Assembly: GCF_022810305.1 (NCBI RefSeq)
Contig: NZ_JALGQH010000044.1
Coordinates: 1-40,276, forward strand
From: Rhodococcus sp. ARC_M6
Lineage (GTDB): Bacteria; Actinomycetota; Actinomycetes; Mycobacteriales; Mycobacteriaceae
DNA length: 40,276 bases
Direction: 5' to 3'
The translations under genes were made by a program, and so were the position numbers. The notes under the pieces are model-generated. The model saw only the letters and a list, made by a program, of their open reading frames with translations. It was not told the origin of the DNA and ran no database searches. The number at the start of each line of letters is the position of its first letter. Position 1 is the stretch's first letter. Of this stretch, positions 17,191-25,753 are shown piece after piece.

Positions 17191-18036
17191 TTACTTGCCC
17201 GCGACGTGATCAAGAATTGCTTGCTTGGTAATAGCCCAGGCGGGAGATTCGGCATTGCCGAATTCGCCGTGCCCGACATTCGGAAGCTCGATCAGGTCGA
17301 CATTGTCGCCAGCCGCGCGGGCGGCATCGAAGTAGCGGCGACTCTGCTCGATGGAGACAATTCGGTCATTGCTTCCGTGCAGTGCGGTGATCGGGATTCC
17401 AGTCGGAAGATGCTCGATCGGTGAGGCGATGCGATATCGATCGGGAAATTCAGTCGGCATGCCGCCCAGCAGGTTTCGAACAAATCGATCCTGGCCGACT
17501 GTAGCCGCGAGCTCCATGTCGAACACCCCGGCCATGACGGTTGCCGAGCGGATCGGCACCTCTAGTTTCGGTTCGGGAGCGTCGGCGCCCTGGCTCGATC
17601 TCGATGCTGCCCACGCCGCCAACTGCCCGCCCGCCGAGTAGCCGGCGATATGAACGCGATTCAAATCCAGTCGGCCCCCGGACCTTTCCTGTACGACGGT
17701 AGCCAAGGCGTTGGTGGCAGAGACCGCGTCGGACAATGTGGTGGGCCAACCTCCGTGCCTGCCGACGCGTCGATACTCGATGTTCCACACTGCAATTCCA
17801 TACGGCGTCAACGTTCGAGCCCACGCGCCCGCGTATTCGAGGTTGCTTTTCTGTGCCCAACCGCCGCCGTGAACCAGGATCACGACGGGCAGTGAACCGC
17901 TGTCGCCGGGGGGAAGATACAGATCGCCGAATGTATCGGCGTCGGCTGCGTAGGGAATGCGAACGGGGGCGACTGTTGCGTCGGTGCCGGCTGCGCTGGA
18001 GACGGAAATGACGAGCGTGAACATGCAGACAACCAA
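17191..18036 (-). CDS. Secreted alpha/beta hydrolase (esterase/lipase-like)
   Basis: This serine hydrolase has the oxyanion motif HGGGWAQKS, nucleophile elbow AGYSAGGQ, acid near HGSNDRIVS and catalytic His in VGHGEFGN, the layout of hormone-sensitive-lipase/BD-FAE-type esterases. The N terminus is odd. The listed start is TTG 18034-18036, with no ribosome site. Extending the frame 11 codons to an ATC (18067-18069) gives a textbook Sec signal peptide (AHRSIRY then IAVLVVCMFTLVISV then SSAAG), with AGAGGA seven bases before that ATC. So the protein is exported, and translation may begin at a non-standard AUC, or the original ATG has mutated. The substrate is unknown. Confidence 0.85.
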   Translation of the reverse strand: MVVCMFTLVISVSSAAGTDATVAPVRIPYAADADTFGDLYLPPGDSGSLPVVILVHGGGWAQKSNLEYAGAWARTLTPYGIAVWNIEYRRVGRHGGWPTTLSDAVSATNALATVVQERSGGRLDLNRVHIAGYSAGGQLAAWAASRSSQGADAPEPKLEVPIRSATVMAGVFDMELAATVGQDRFVRNLLGGMPTEFPDRYRIASPIEHLPTGIPITALHGSNDRIVSIEQSRRYFDAARAAGDNVDLIELPNVGHGEFGNAESPAWAITKQAILDHVAGK

Positions 18037-18150
18037 GACTGCGATGTACCGAATCGAGCGGTGCGCGATGGCCGAATCCTCTCGTCACGCAGGGGCTTTC
18101 TGTTCGATTCGGAGTCTAACGGCGCTGTATGAATTTTAGGGGGCGACGTT

Positions 18151-18801
18151 TTACTGGGTGGTCAGTCGCACGATCAGATCCGCTCGAGAGCGAACCGCTT
18201 CGATGGCGTCGGCGTTCGGTTGGTCCACAGCGCGCGCCCATCGCTCGGCTACATCGGGACTGCTTCCGAACCCACGATGTCGGCGCACGAGACGGCCGAT
18301 CCGCGTCCCCGCGGGGACCTCGAGGTACCAAACCTCGTCGACGGCCTGTCTCGCCACCGGCCATTGTCCTTCCGGGAGCAGTAGGTAATTGCCTTCGGTG
18401 ATGATCAGCGTGGTTTCGGGTCCGATCGCGACCGCGCTGCCGATCGACTCGTCGAGGCTGCGGTCGAAGGTGGGAACGTAGATCTCGCGGTCTGATGTCC
18501 TCAGTCTATGAAGGAGGGCCGCATATCCATCGGCATCGAAGGTGTCCGGAGCACCCTTGCGGTGGCGTCGGCCGAGTCTTTCCAATTCACAGTTGGCGAG
18601 ATGGAATCCGTCCATCTCGACCAGCGCGGAGTGGGGCCCTAGTGCTTGGGTCAAGGCGTTCGCCAACGTGGACTTCCCGGAACCGGGCGGACCGGTGATT
18701 CCGAGGATGTAGCGACGGTCGGTGTTCATCAGCGCCGCCGCGCGTAAGGCAAGTGCGTCGAGCGGCAGTGTGACGGTGGGTGGTCCGGAATTCACAGGCA
18801 C
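18151..18801 (-). CDS. Uridine-kinase-like P-loop nucleoside/sugar kinase
   Basis: This 216-residue P-loop kinase of the phosphoribulokinase/uridine kinase family has Walker A GITGPPGSGKSTLANAL (about 34-50), VEMDGFHLAN after it (substrate-binding Asp), DTFDADGYAALL, and TTLIITEGNYLLLPEG, the pattern of fructose/nucleoside-type kinases such as YggC/FrcK and of pantothenate kinase. It would phosphorylate a small hydroxyl compound with ATP, but the substrate is not evident. Two GTG codons two apart could start it: 18799-18801, or 18793-18795, which has better spacing from GGAG. It is divergent from the CoA-transferase across 94 bp. Confidence 0.85.
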   Translation of the reverse strand: MPVNSGPPTVTLPLDALALRAAALMNTDRRYILGITGPPGSGKSTLANALTQALGPHSALVEMDGFHLANCELERLGRRHRKGAPDTFDADGYAALLHRLRTSDREIYVPTFDRSLDESIGSAVAIGPETTLIITEGNYLLLPEGQWPVARQAVDEVWYLEVPAGTRIGRLVRRHRGFGSSPDVAERWARAVDQPNADAIEAVRSRADLIVRLTTQ

Positions 18802-18833
18802 TCCGTTCAGGTCGGGGTGTACCTACCATGTCT

Positions 18834-18889
18834 CGGTAATTCTGTATCGACAATCCCGATAATTCTTCTCGACCAGCACTGTTTATCCT
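18834..18889 (+). promoter_or_regulatory. Leaderless promoter and direct repeats before CoA-transferase
   Basis: TATCCT at 18884-18889 is a good -10 hexamer placed six bases before the GTG start at 18896, so transcription should begin at the start codon itself; no ribosome site is present. Upstream are two copies of CGRTAATTCT (18834-18843 and 18857-18866), each followed shortly by TCGAC, spaced 23 bp, about two helix turns. The downstream PucR-type regulator is a candidate binder. Confidence 0.6.
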
Positions 18890-18895
18890 GTTGGC

Positions 18896-20440
18896 GTGAC
18901 TTCCTCATTGGGTGCGCCCATCGCCTCGGGCCGTATTCGCAGCACTGCCTTCGCGTCGAAAGTAACGTCAGCTGCCGATGCCGTGAAGTTCATTCACCCC
19001 GGAGATACGGTTGCGATCAGCGGTTTTGCCAGCGCCGGCACACCCAAGGTCATCATTCCCGCCTTGGCGGAACGCATCCACCACACTCGCGGCGAGGGAT
19101 CGAACTTCACTATCAATCTCCTGACCGGCGCATCCGTGTCTACCGAGACGGAACGCCTGCTCGCGGAGGTCGACGGCATTGCACTCCGGATGCCGTATCA
19201 GTCGGAGGCGACGGCCCGAAAGCGCATCAACGACGGCCGGATGGACTACGTCGACATACATCTCTCCCACGTGGCGCAGCAGGTGTGGGAGGGCTACTAC
19301 GGCAATGTCGACGTTGCCGTAGTTGAGGTAGCCGGTATCACCGAATCAGGTGAGTTGATCCCGTCCGCGTCGATCGGCAACAACAAGACGTGGCTCGACG
19401 TCGCAGACAAAGTCATTCTCGAGGTCAACTCGTGGGTGCCCGAGGCGATGGAGGGCATCCACGACGTCTACTACGGCACCGCGCTGCCGCCGAACCGCAA
19501 GCCGCTCGACATCGTCCGCGTCGAGGACCGGATCGGGCAGACCACGTTCCGTGTCGACCCGGCCAAGGTTGTCGCAGTCGTCGAAACCAACTGCCGCGAC
19601 AGTGCGAGTCCGTTGACCGCGCCCGATGCGGTCAGTGAGGCGATCGCCGATCACGTTCTGGACTTCTTCGCACATGAGGTTCGCGCGGGCCGGATGCCGG
19701 CCGACACGCTCTTGCCCTTGCAAGCTGGGATCGGCAACGTCGCCAACGCGGTGCTCGGTGGCCTCGACCGTGGATCGTACAAAGGCCTGACCTGCTACTC
19801 CGAGGTCATTCAGGATGGCATGCTGAAGCTGATCAAGGACGGAACCGTCGCCCATGCGTCGTCGACGGCCTTGGCGCTCACCGAAGCGGGCATCGAGGAA
19901 CTGACCGCGAATGTCGATTTCTACCGCAACCACATCACGCTGCGTCCGCAGGAAATCAGCAACCACCCCGAGGTGGTCCGTCGGCTCGGCATCATCGCGA
20001 TGAACGGCATGCTCGAAGCTGATATTTACGGAAACGTGAACTCGACACACGTCATGGGCACGAAGATCATGAATGGTATCGGCGGCTCGGGGGACTTCGC
20101 TCGCAACGGTTACGTATCCATGTTCCTGAGCCCGTCGACGGCCCGCGGAGGCGCGATCTCGGCGATAGTCCCGATGGTTCCGCACGTCGACCACACCGAA
20201 CACGACACCCAGGTGATTGTCACGGAGCAGGGATTGGCCGATCTGCGTGGATTGTCACCCCGTCGTCGAGCTCGGTTGATCATCGACAAGTGCGCGCACC
20301 CCGAGTTCCGGGCGATGCTCAGCGATTACGTCGCCCGCGCCGACGCGCAGCCCGGGGCGGGGCAGACTCCCCACATTTTGGGCGAGGCCTTCTCGTTCCA
20401 TCAGCGCTACATCGACACCGGCTCGATGCGTCTGTCCTGA
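18896..20440 (+). CDS. Acetyl-CoA hydrolase / succinyl-CoA:acetate CoA-transferase
   Basis: This 514-residue enzyme of the Cat1/AarC family moves CoA between succinate or another acid and acetate. Glu303 in CYSEVIQDG matches the glutamate that carries the acyl-anhydride/CoA intermediate. GIGNVANAVL (278-287) and NGIGGSGDFARNG form the CoA-binding loops; the ending TQVIVTEQGLADLRGL is typical. The length is normal. The start is GTG 18896, supported by the leaderless promoter and by MTSSLGAPIASGRIRS leading straight into the conserved domain. It probably serves acetate use or overflow. The PucR-type gene 25 bp downstream on the same strand may be its regulator. Confidence 0.92.
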   Translation: MTSSLGAPIASGRIRSTAFASKVTSAADAVKFIHPGDTVAISGFASAGTPKVIIPALAERIHHTRGEGSNFTINLLTGASVSTETERLLAEVDGIALRMPYQSEATARKRINDGRMDYVDIHLSHVAQQVWEGYYGNVDVAVVEVAGITESGELIPSASIGNNKTWLDVADKVILEVNSWVPEAMEGIHDVYYGTALPPNRKPLDIVRVEDRIGQTTFRVDPAKVVAVVETNCRDSASPLTAPDAVSEAIADHVLDFFAHEVRAGRMPADTLLPLQAGIGNVANAVLGGLDRGSYKGLTCYSEVIQDGMLKLIKDGTVAHASSTALALTEAGIEELTANVDFYRNHITLRPQEISNHPEVVRRLGIIAMNGMLEADIYGNVNSTHVMGTKIMNGIGGSGDFARNGYVSMFLSPSTARGGAISAIVPMVPHVDHTEHDTQVIVTEQGLADLRGLSPRRRARLIIDKCAHPEFRAMLSDYVARADAQPGAGQTPHILGEAFSFHQRYIDTGSMRLS

Positions 20441-20465
20441 CGCTTCGCAGTGAGAGAATGCGGGG

Positions 20466-21677
20466 GTGAACGGAACCGGTGTGTCTGCAGATGTTCTTCA
20501 TCGCGTAGCTGCAGCGGGTGCAGACGATGCCGGTGGTCTACCCGTCGAGTTGCTGGGGGACTTCCTCGAAGTGCTCAGTGTTGCGGTCTGTGAGGGTAAG
20601 CCGCTACAGCGTCGGGCTCTCCATCGTTTCCGCGCTCGCGGCGAGGAAGCCGCGGGCCAGGGCGTCGCACTGCGGGCCTTGCTTGATCTGTACCTGTCCT
20701 CGGCTTGGCGTCTGTGGCGTGAGTTGCCCGCTGTCATTGCGGCGCAATCGAATCCGAATGCAGTAGTCGCTGCCGGCGAAGTGATGCTGCGCGCTGTGGA
20801 CGATGCGGTGGCGGAATTGGCGGAGGGATACCAGCTCGCCCGCCGCACGCTCGTGCGTTCGCAGGTGTCTGCCCGACGCGAATTCGTTGACGACTTGTTG
20901 GCCGGTGGCGCGGATGTCGTCGGATTACTCGGTCGCGCTTCAGGATTCGGCCTACATCTCACCGGGCCTCACGCTGTGGCGGTAGTTACCGCTGCCCGTG
21001 ATTTCACCGACGACAGCACATTGGTCAAGGCCGTCGAGCGTGCAGTCCTCGGCAGCAAGGGTGACTCGGATGCTCTGGTCGCCAGTAAGAGTGGCAATCT
21101 CGTGGTGGTCTTCGCCGCTCCCGATCGTGAGGCAATCGACCATGTGCTGCACGGCATTCGGTCTGCCCTCGGACCCAGAACCAGTGACGACGGGCGCGTG
21201 CACTTGCAACGACGCGCAATGGACGGAGCCTGGCAGATCGCAGTCGGACGGCCGCGCGCCACAGCCGCCGGGGTGGTGGCGTCGTACCGCGAAGCGCTTG
21301 ACGCCCATGACCTGGCTCAGCGGCTGTCCTTGGATTCCCCGGTGATCGACGCCCGCGATCTGCTGGTCTACCGCGTTCTCGTCAATGACCGACCGGCAGT
21401 CACGGACCTGATCTCGACCCTGCTCACGCCGCTGCTCGAAGCGCGGGGAGGGGCAGCGCCGATGGTGGACACCTTGCTCGCGTACTTCGCGGCCGGAGGG
21501 AACACCGCGAAGACTGCCCGCGATCTGCACCTGTCGGTCCGTGCGGTGACATATCGGCTGGACCGCATCCGCGAGCTCACCGGTCAGAACGTCAACGATG
21601 CCAACGACAGTTTTGCGCTGCACGCTGCAGTGCTCGGGGCAAAGCTGCTCGATTGGCCCGCTACGCCGCTCAGCTGA
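20466..21677 (+). CDS. PucR/CdaR-type transcriptional regulator
   Basis: This 403-residue regulator has a helical N-terminal region, a central GGDEF-like middle domain (about 165-270), and a C-terminal PucR-type helix-turn-helix: LLAYFAAGGNTAKTARDLHL followed by SVRAVTYRLDRIRELTG. This order is typical of PucR/CdaR family regulators, which usually activate nearby metabolic genes. It begins at GTG 20466, with GCGGGG just upstream, 25 bp after the CoA-transferase, so it is likely co-transcribed and may control that gene. Its end overlaps the convergent hypothetical gene by 8 bases. No metabolite-binding domain that would name a ligand is visible. Confidence 0.87.
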   Translation: MNGTGVSADVLHRVAAAGADDAGGLPVELLGDFLEVLSVAVCEGKPLQRRALHRFRARGEEAAGQGVALRALLDLYLSSAWRLWRELPAVIAAQSNPNAVVAAGEVMLRAVDDAVAELAEGYQLARRTLVRSQVSARREFVDDLLAGGADVVGLLGRASGFGLHLTGPHAVAVVTAARDFTDDSTLVKAVERAVLGSKGDSDALVASKSGNLVVVFAAPDREAIDHVLHGIRSALGPRTSDDGRVHLQRRAMDGAWQIAVGRPRATAAGVVASYREALDAHDLAQRLSLDSPVIDARDLLVYRVLVNDRPAVTDLISTLLTPLLEARGGAAPMVDTLLAYFAAGGNTAKTARDLHLSVRAVTYRLDRIRELTGQNVNDANDSFALHAAVLGAKLLDWPATPLS

Positions 21678-22017
21678 TATCCGGCAGTCCGGGAAGCGCG
21701 TAGCCCGACTCGTCAGCCCAGTCGACAGGGGTGTCGTCGAGGGAGACGTCCCAGGTTGCGTCAGGCAATACTCGTCGCAGTTCGGTCAGGGCATTGAACC
21801 AGTAGACGAGTGAAGGGATGATCTCGGTCGGATCGTTCGAGATCTTGGTGGATCCGTTCACAACCGTGTTCGGGATGTCCGAGGGGTACAGGTCCAGGAC
21901 TTCGGCGTCGAAAGGAAACTCGTCGTTGTGCACTGCGATCAGACGATCGATTTCGGTCCTCTCGTCAGCGGACAACGGCTGCGGGCGAATGGCTGAGTAG
22001 TACAGCGAGGTGCTCAT
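21670..22017 (-). CDS. Hypothetical protein, 115 residues
   Basis: This is an acidic, soluble 115-residue protein beginning MSTSLYYSAIRPQPLSADER and ending GYALPGLPDIS. It has no signal, membrane segment or recognisable catalytic motif; the middle is a loop-rich region (IPNTVVNGSTKISNDPTEII) followed by an amphipathic helix with WFNALTELRRVLP. I do not recognise the family. The start is ATG 22015-22017, with GGAG just two bases upstream, which is tight; the frame runs further upstream but through a dyad-rich intergenic region. It converges on the PucR-type gene with an 8-base overlap. Confidence 0.7.
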   Translation of the reverse strand: MSTSLYYSAIRPQPLSADERTEIDRLIAVHNDEFPFDAEVLDLYPSDIPNTVVNGSTKISNDPTEIIPSLVYWFNALTELRRVLPDATWDVSLDDTPVDWADESGYALPGLPDIS

Positions 22018-22057
22018 AACTCCAGGGTAGAACGCGCGTAAATTCTCAAAAATAGTG

Positions 22058-22084
22058 CAAACTTGCCGTAATCCGGCAAGTTTG
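22058..22084. promoter_or_regulatory. Perfect 11-bp dyad upstream of TerC gene
   Basis: CAAACTTGCCG and CGGCAAGTTTG flank a 5-base centre (TAATC). The dyad lies between the divergent hypothetical gene and the TerC gene, about 100 bp before the TerC start and 41 bp from the other start, so it suits an operator serving both. It could also fold as a hairpin if transcribed. Confidence 0.6.
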
Positions 22085-22186
22085 GCGTGAAAAGTCATCG
22101 TTATTTGGACCGTGATGGATTGAAGTCGGCAAGGAACACTGGTGAAGACGGCAAAACGGCCGTCCAGAATCAGCGAAGGAGAACCC

Positions 22187-23239
22187 GTGACCGTTCCCAT
22201 CTGGGCGTGGGCTGCGTTTGCCGCAGTCATCGTCGTCATGCTGCTCATCGACCTGCTTGCTCACCGCGGGGCGAACGTCATCGGGTTCAAGGAAGCGGCC
22301 TGGTGGAGCGCACTCTGGGTCAGCCTGTCGCTGATCTTCGCGGTGGTAGTCACCCTGACCTTGGGGGTGGACTCGGGCGTCGACTTCACCACGGCCTGGC
22401 TACTGGAGAAGAGCCTCTCCGTTGACAACCTCTTCGTGTTCGCCCTGATCTTCGGTTACTTCAAGGTGCCGCGTGAGTACCAGCACCGGGTCCTGTTCTT
22501 CGGTGTCATCGGTGCCCTGATCTTCCGCGGCATCTTCCTCGCTGCCGGCGTTGCGATCGTCAGCAAGTTCACCGCCGTCCTCTTCGTGTTCGCCGCGATC
22601 CTGCTCTACAGCGCGTACAAGCTGCTCAAGGACGAGGACGAGAGCTTTGATCCCGGTACATCCGTGGCAGTTCGCTTGCTGCGCAAGATCATGCCGGTTC
22701 GTGACGAGTACGCCGGCACCAAGTTCTTCGTAAAGGAAGCCGGAAAGCGCGTCGCAACACCGTTGTTCGCGGTTGTTGTCGCTATCGAAGCTGCCGACCT
22801 CGTATTCGCCGTCGACAGCGTTCCCGCTGTGCTGGCAGTGAGCGATGATCCGTTCATCATCTACTCCAGCAACGCATTTGCGATTCTGGGTCTGCGTGCG
22901 CTGTACTTCCTGCTCTCCGGTCTGCTCGAGAAGTTCCACTACCTCTCGAAGGGTCTCTCGATCATCCTCGCCTTCATCGGCGTCAAGCTGATCCTGCAGG
23001 CCAGCCATAAGGTGATCAGCACGTCCATCCCCGAGATCCCGTCACTGGTAAGCCTTGCCGTGATCATCGTGGTGTTGGCAGGCTCGATCATCCTGAGCCT
23101 CAAGAAGCCGCTGCCGGCAAAACCTGAAACAGAAGAAGTCGAAACCGGTGATGCACCGATCGACCTCGAGAAGTCAGGCACCGATTCCGAGATCGGGCTC
23201 GCTGAGGACGGCAAGGTGGATGTAAACAGCAAGACCTAG
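22187..23239 (+). CDS. TerC/Alx-family membrane protein
   Basis: This 350-residue integral membrane protein of the TerC family has about nine hydrophobic segments. Family hallmarks are LLEKSLSVDNLFVFALIF in the first half and DLVFAVDSVPAVLAVSDDPF in the second, each with the conserved acidic residues thought to line a metal path. Members are linked to tellurite resistance and manganese efflux (Alx/MntP-like), and may metalate exported proteins. The last 50 residues form an acidic cytoplasmic tail. The start is GTG 22187, with AGGAG five bases upstream; an in-frame GTG 45 bases earlier lacks such a site. I saw no yybP-ykoY manganese riboswitch in the leader. Confidence 0.92.
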   Translation: MTVPIWAWAAFAAVIVVMLLIDLLAHRGANVIGFKEAAWWSALWVSLSLIFAVVVTLTLGVDSGVDFTTAWLLEKSLSVDNLFVFALIFGYFKVPREYQHRVLFFGVIGALIFRGIFLAAGVAIVSKFTAVLFVFAAILLYSAYKLLKDEDESFDPGTSVAVRLLRKIMPVRDEYAGTKFFVKEAGKRVATPLFAVVVAIEAADLVFAVDSVPAVLAVSDDPFIIYSSNAFAILGLRALYFLLSGLLEKFHYLSKGLSIILAFIGVKLILQASHKVISTSIPEIPSLVSLAVIIVVLAGSIILSLKKPLPAKPETEEVETGDAPIDLEKSGTDSEIGLAEDGKVDVNSKT

Positions 23240-23247
23240 CACGAAGG

Positions 23248-23330
23248 CGCGGTCCGGCCCTGTGATTGTGAAGGATTTCGTTCGCTGAGCGAGTGAAATC
23301 CTTCACGATCAGGGCCGGATCGCGTCTTTT
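23248..23330. terminator. Long imperfect terminator hairpin overlapping LysR end
   Basis: Bases 23248-23279 pair with 23295-23324 through about 30 base pairs, interrupted by one 2-base bulge and two G-T pairs. On the plus strand it is followed by TCTTTT. It serves the TerC gene and, in the other direction, lies within and after the last codons of the LysR gene, whose stop is at 23309-23311. Confidence 0.75.
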
Positions 23331-24187
23331 AGTGCGTTAATCAGATCATTGAACTCCGGCGGGTGTGCGGTACCGCTGCGCGTTACACCCGACACGGGGA
23401 TTCGTAAGCGTCCGTGGGACTCTCGCATGAAAATGATGCCCGCCCGAGGGGATTCGCCGGCCGTGATGGAATACAGCAACGTCCACGCGTTCGGGTTGGT
23501 GATCACGTCCAGGGTGGCGGTGTGGTCACTCGGAATTGCCGGACCCAACTGCACCCGACGGTCGATCTCCCGGAACGCGTCCTCGACTACCTGGTGAATC
23601 AATACCTGGCTTTGGCGCGGTGGCAGGAGCAGGGGATAGGCGGCTAGATCGTTGAGATCGACGCTCGGCTGACCGGCCAGCGGGTGACGGCTCGACATAA
23701 CGATCAGCAGATCCTCGACGCCGAGGTCGATGGGTTCCAGGCCCGGGCGATCAACGCTGCCGCGAATGAGCGCGATGTCCGCGTCGCCCGATGCCACCGC
23801 GTCCATCCGGTGCGCAAAACTCTTGATCACGAACTCCACGTCCAGATCCGGATGGCGCTCGCGAACGTGGGCGATGGCATCCAACGTCTGACCCGCAAAA
23901 CTCATGTTTCCGGTGATCCGGATACGCGCGCTCGGGTCGCGAGCCACGGAGTAGGCCATGGTCTCCAGGCTCAGGACTTGCTGCGCGATGGGGACCAGAC
24001 GCGACCCCGCCGGGGCCAGTCGCACAGACCGGGTGGACCGTTCGAAGAGCGTCGCGCCGAGCTCCTTTTCCAGCCGTGCCACCTGATGGCTGATCGCGGA
24101 CTGTGAGATGAAGCAGCGCTCGGCAGCCCGGCTGAAGCTGAGTTCCTCGCTCACGACGAGAAAGTACTTGAGTTGGCGAAAGTCCAT
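23309..24187 (-). CDS. LysR-family transcriptional regulator
   Basis: This 292-residue LysR-type regulator has an N-terminal winged HTH (DFRQLKYFLVVSEELSFSRA then AERCFISQSAISHQVARLEK) followed by the usual linker helix and a two-lobe effector domain from about residue 90. The C-terminal part has the ordinary substrate-binding layout (DIALIRGSVD, RHPLAGQPSV). It is divergent from the type II NADH dehydrogenase gene across 123 bp containing a TTAT-N11-ATAA box, so it may control that gene and itself. Its coding end runs into the long hairpin shared with the TerC gene. No ligand is evident. Confidence 0.9.
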   Translation of the reverse strand: MDFRQLKYFLVVSEELSFSRAAERCFISQSAISHQVARLEKELGATLFERSTRSVRLAPAGSRLVPIAQQVLSLETMAYSVARDPSARIRITGNMSFAGQTLDAIAHVRERHPDLDVEFVIKSFAHRMDAVASGDADIALIRGSVDRPGLEPIDLGVEDLLIVMSSRHPLAGQPSVDLNDLAAYPLLLPPRQSQVLIHQVVEDAFREIDRRVQLGPAIPSDHTATLDVITNPNAWTLLYSITAGESPRAGIIFMRESHGRLRIPVSGVTRSGTAHPPEFNDLINALKDAIRP

Positions 24188-24200
24188 AGCGACAGCTTAC

Positions 24201-24219
24201 TTATGAGCAATCGAGATAA
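24201..24219. promoter_or_regulatory. LysR-type box TTAT-N11-ATAA
   Basis: TTATGAGCAATCGAGATAA carries the T-N11-A signature with 4-bp palindromic ends. It starts 14 bases upstream of the LysR start codon and lies about 100 bp before the NADH dehydrogenase start, as expected for a LysR autoregulatory site. Confidence 0.45.
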
Positions 24220-24310
24220 CAGTCTTGCGAATACCGCAGCTAGCTGGACCTGACCCATGACCGTTCCATACGGTAATAGTCATACTTTCAATTTGCTTGA
24301 GGAGTTTGTT

Positions 24311-25678
24311 GTGGATAGAACTGCTGCGGGCCGCGCCGATATCGACGCGGCTGGACACGAGAAGACTCAGGTCGTGATCGTGGGCTCGGGATTCGGAGCC
24401 CTTGCTGCCGCGAAGACGCTCGCGAAGTCCAAGACGCCGTTCGTCCTCATCTCCGCGACCACCGAGCACCTGTTCCAGCCGCTGCTCTACCAGGTGGCGA
24501 CGGGCGTTCTGTCGGCCGGCGAGGTTGCTCCTCCCATCCGCACGATCCTGCAGAAGTACCCCAACGCCGACGTTCGCCTCGGCCGCGTCGTCGAGGTCAA
24601 TGCCGAAGACAACACCATCGTCTACGAGGCTTCGGGAACTCGGCATACGCTCGGATACCGCTCACTCATCGCAGCCACGGGCGCCACGCAGGCGTACTTC
24701 GGCCGTGACGAGTTCGAGAAGGTCACATACAAGCTCAAGACCGTCGAAGATGCCGAGATCCTGCGTAAGCAGATCCTGCGCTGCTTCGAAGAAGCTCACA
24801 CCACCAACGACGCTCTGATGCGTAAGAACCTGCTCAGCTTCGTCGTTGTGGGTGCCGGCGCCACCGGCGTCGAACTCGCCGGACAGATCAAAGAACTGGC
24901 GCGACGCTACTTCGCGAAGGCCATCAACAACATCAGTGCCGAAGAAGTCACCGTCACCATGGTCGAAGGCGCCGGCGTCGCGTTGCCGGCCTTCGGCGGC
25001 AAGCTCAGTGAGTACACCCAGAACTCGCTCGAGAAGTCGGGTGTCGAGGTAGTTCTCAACACCATGGTCACCGCCATCGACGAGCACGGAGTCACCGTCT
25101 CCTCGGCAAAGACCAAGGAAGAGAAGCGTATCGACGCCGAGACCGTCATCTGGTCGGCCGGCGTTCGGGCCAACGATTTTGCCGCAGTACTCGGCGAGGC
25201 AACCGGTTGTGAGTCCGACCGCGCCGGTCGACTCCTCATCAACCCTGACCTCACGGTCGGCGGTTTCGCCAATGTCTACGCCATCGGCGACATGACCTCG
25301 CTCAACGGCCTTCCGGGCCAGTCGCCCGTCGCGATGCAGGGTGGCCGTCACGCCGCCAAGATCGTCAATGGAAAGCGTAAGGCGGGAACGCCTTTCAAGT
25401 ACCGGGACAAGGGAAGTATGTCGATCATCAGCCGCTTCAGTGCTGTTGTTCGTGTCGGCAAGATCGAGCTCAAGGGCACCATCGCCTGGTTCCTGTGGTT
25501 GGCAGTGCACATGATGTACCTGGTGGGCTTCCGCAACCGGTACGTGGCAGTCATGTCGTGGTTCGGATCCTTCCTCGGACACCGACGCCCGCACTTCCAC
25601 TACACACAGGAGCCGATGAAGATCGCGGCCGTGTCGCCAGTGGTCGAACGTGAACCTGAATTGGCCCGCTCCGCATAG
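24311..25678 (+). CDS. ndh: Type II NADH dehydrogenase
   Basis: This 455-residue NAD(P)/FAD oxidoreductase moves electrons from NADH to quinone without pumping protons. The FAD motif is VVIVGSGFGALAAA (about 20-33), followed by HLFQPLLYQVATGVLS, typical of NDH-2. The second dinucleotide motif VVVGAGATGVELAG binds NADH. GDMTSLNG and QGGRHAAK complete the FAD site, and the C-terminal WFLWLAVHMMYLVGFRNRY is the membrane-associating helix region. The start is GTG 24311, with GAGGAG six bases upstream; the frame stays open to an ATG at 24257, but the residues between are not family-like. A -10-like CATACT lies at about 24281. Confidence 0.93.
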   Translation: MDRTAAGRADIDAAGHEKTQVVIVGSGFGALAAAKTLAKSKTPFVLISATTEHLFQPLLYQVATGVLSAGEVAPPIRTILQKYPNADVRLGRVVEVNAEDNTIVYEASGTRHTLGYRSLIAATGATQAYFGRDEFEKVTYKLKTVEDAEILRKQILRCFEEAHTTNDALMRKNLLSFVVVGAGATGVELAGQIKELARRYFAKAINNISAEEVTVTMVEGAGVALPAFGGKLSEYTQNSLEKSGVEVVLNTMVTAIDEHGVTVSSAKTKEEKRIDAETVIWSAGVRANDFAAVLGEATGCESDRAGRLLINPDLTVGGFANVYAIGDMTSLNGLPGQSPVAMQGGRHAAKIVNGKRKAGTPFKYRDKGSMSIISRFSAVVRVGKIELKGTIAWFLWLAVHMMYLVGFRNRYVAVMSWFGSFLGHRRPHFHYTQEPMKIAAVSPVVEREPELARSA

Positions 25679-25753
25679 TCAGTCGGGCCAGATGCTCGGC
25701 TGACGGTTGCGGGATGTGCCCACGATGAGCTCGACGCCGCTGGCAGATGTGGG

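Noticed and set aside
19346..20203. Leftward 285-codon frame inside the CoA-transferase
   Set aside because: Antisense shadow of a conserved enzyme.
22085..22186. Possible yybP-ykoY manganese riboswitch before the TerC gene
   Set aside because: The family is often controlled that way, but the conserved loops of the riboswitch are not visible; only a small GACGGC/GCCGTC hairpin is present.
24662..25600. Leftward 312-codon frame opposite the NADH dehydrogenase
   Set aside because: Antisense shadow caused by GC-rich codon bias; no recognisable motifs, and the plus strand has all NDH-2 motifs.
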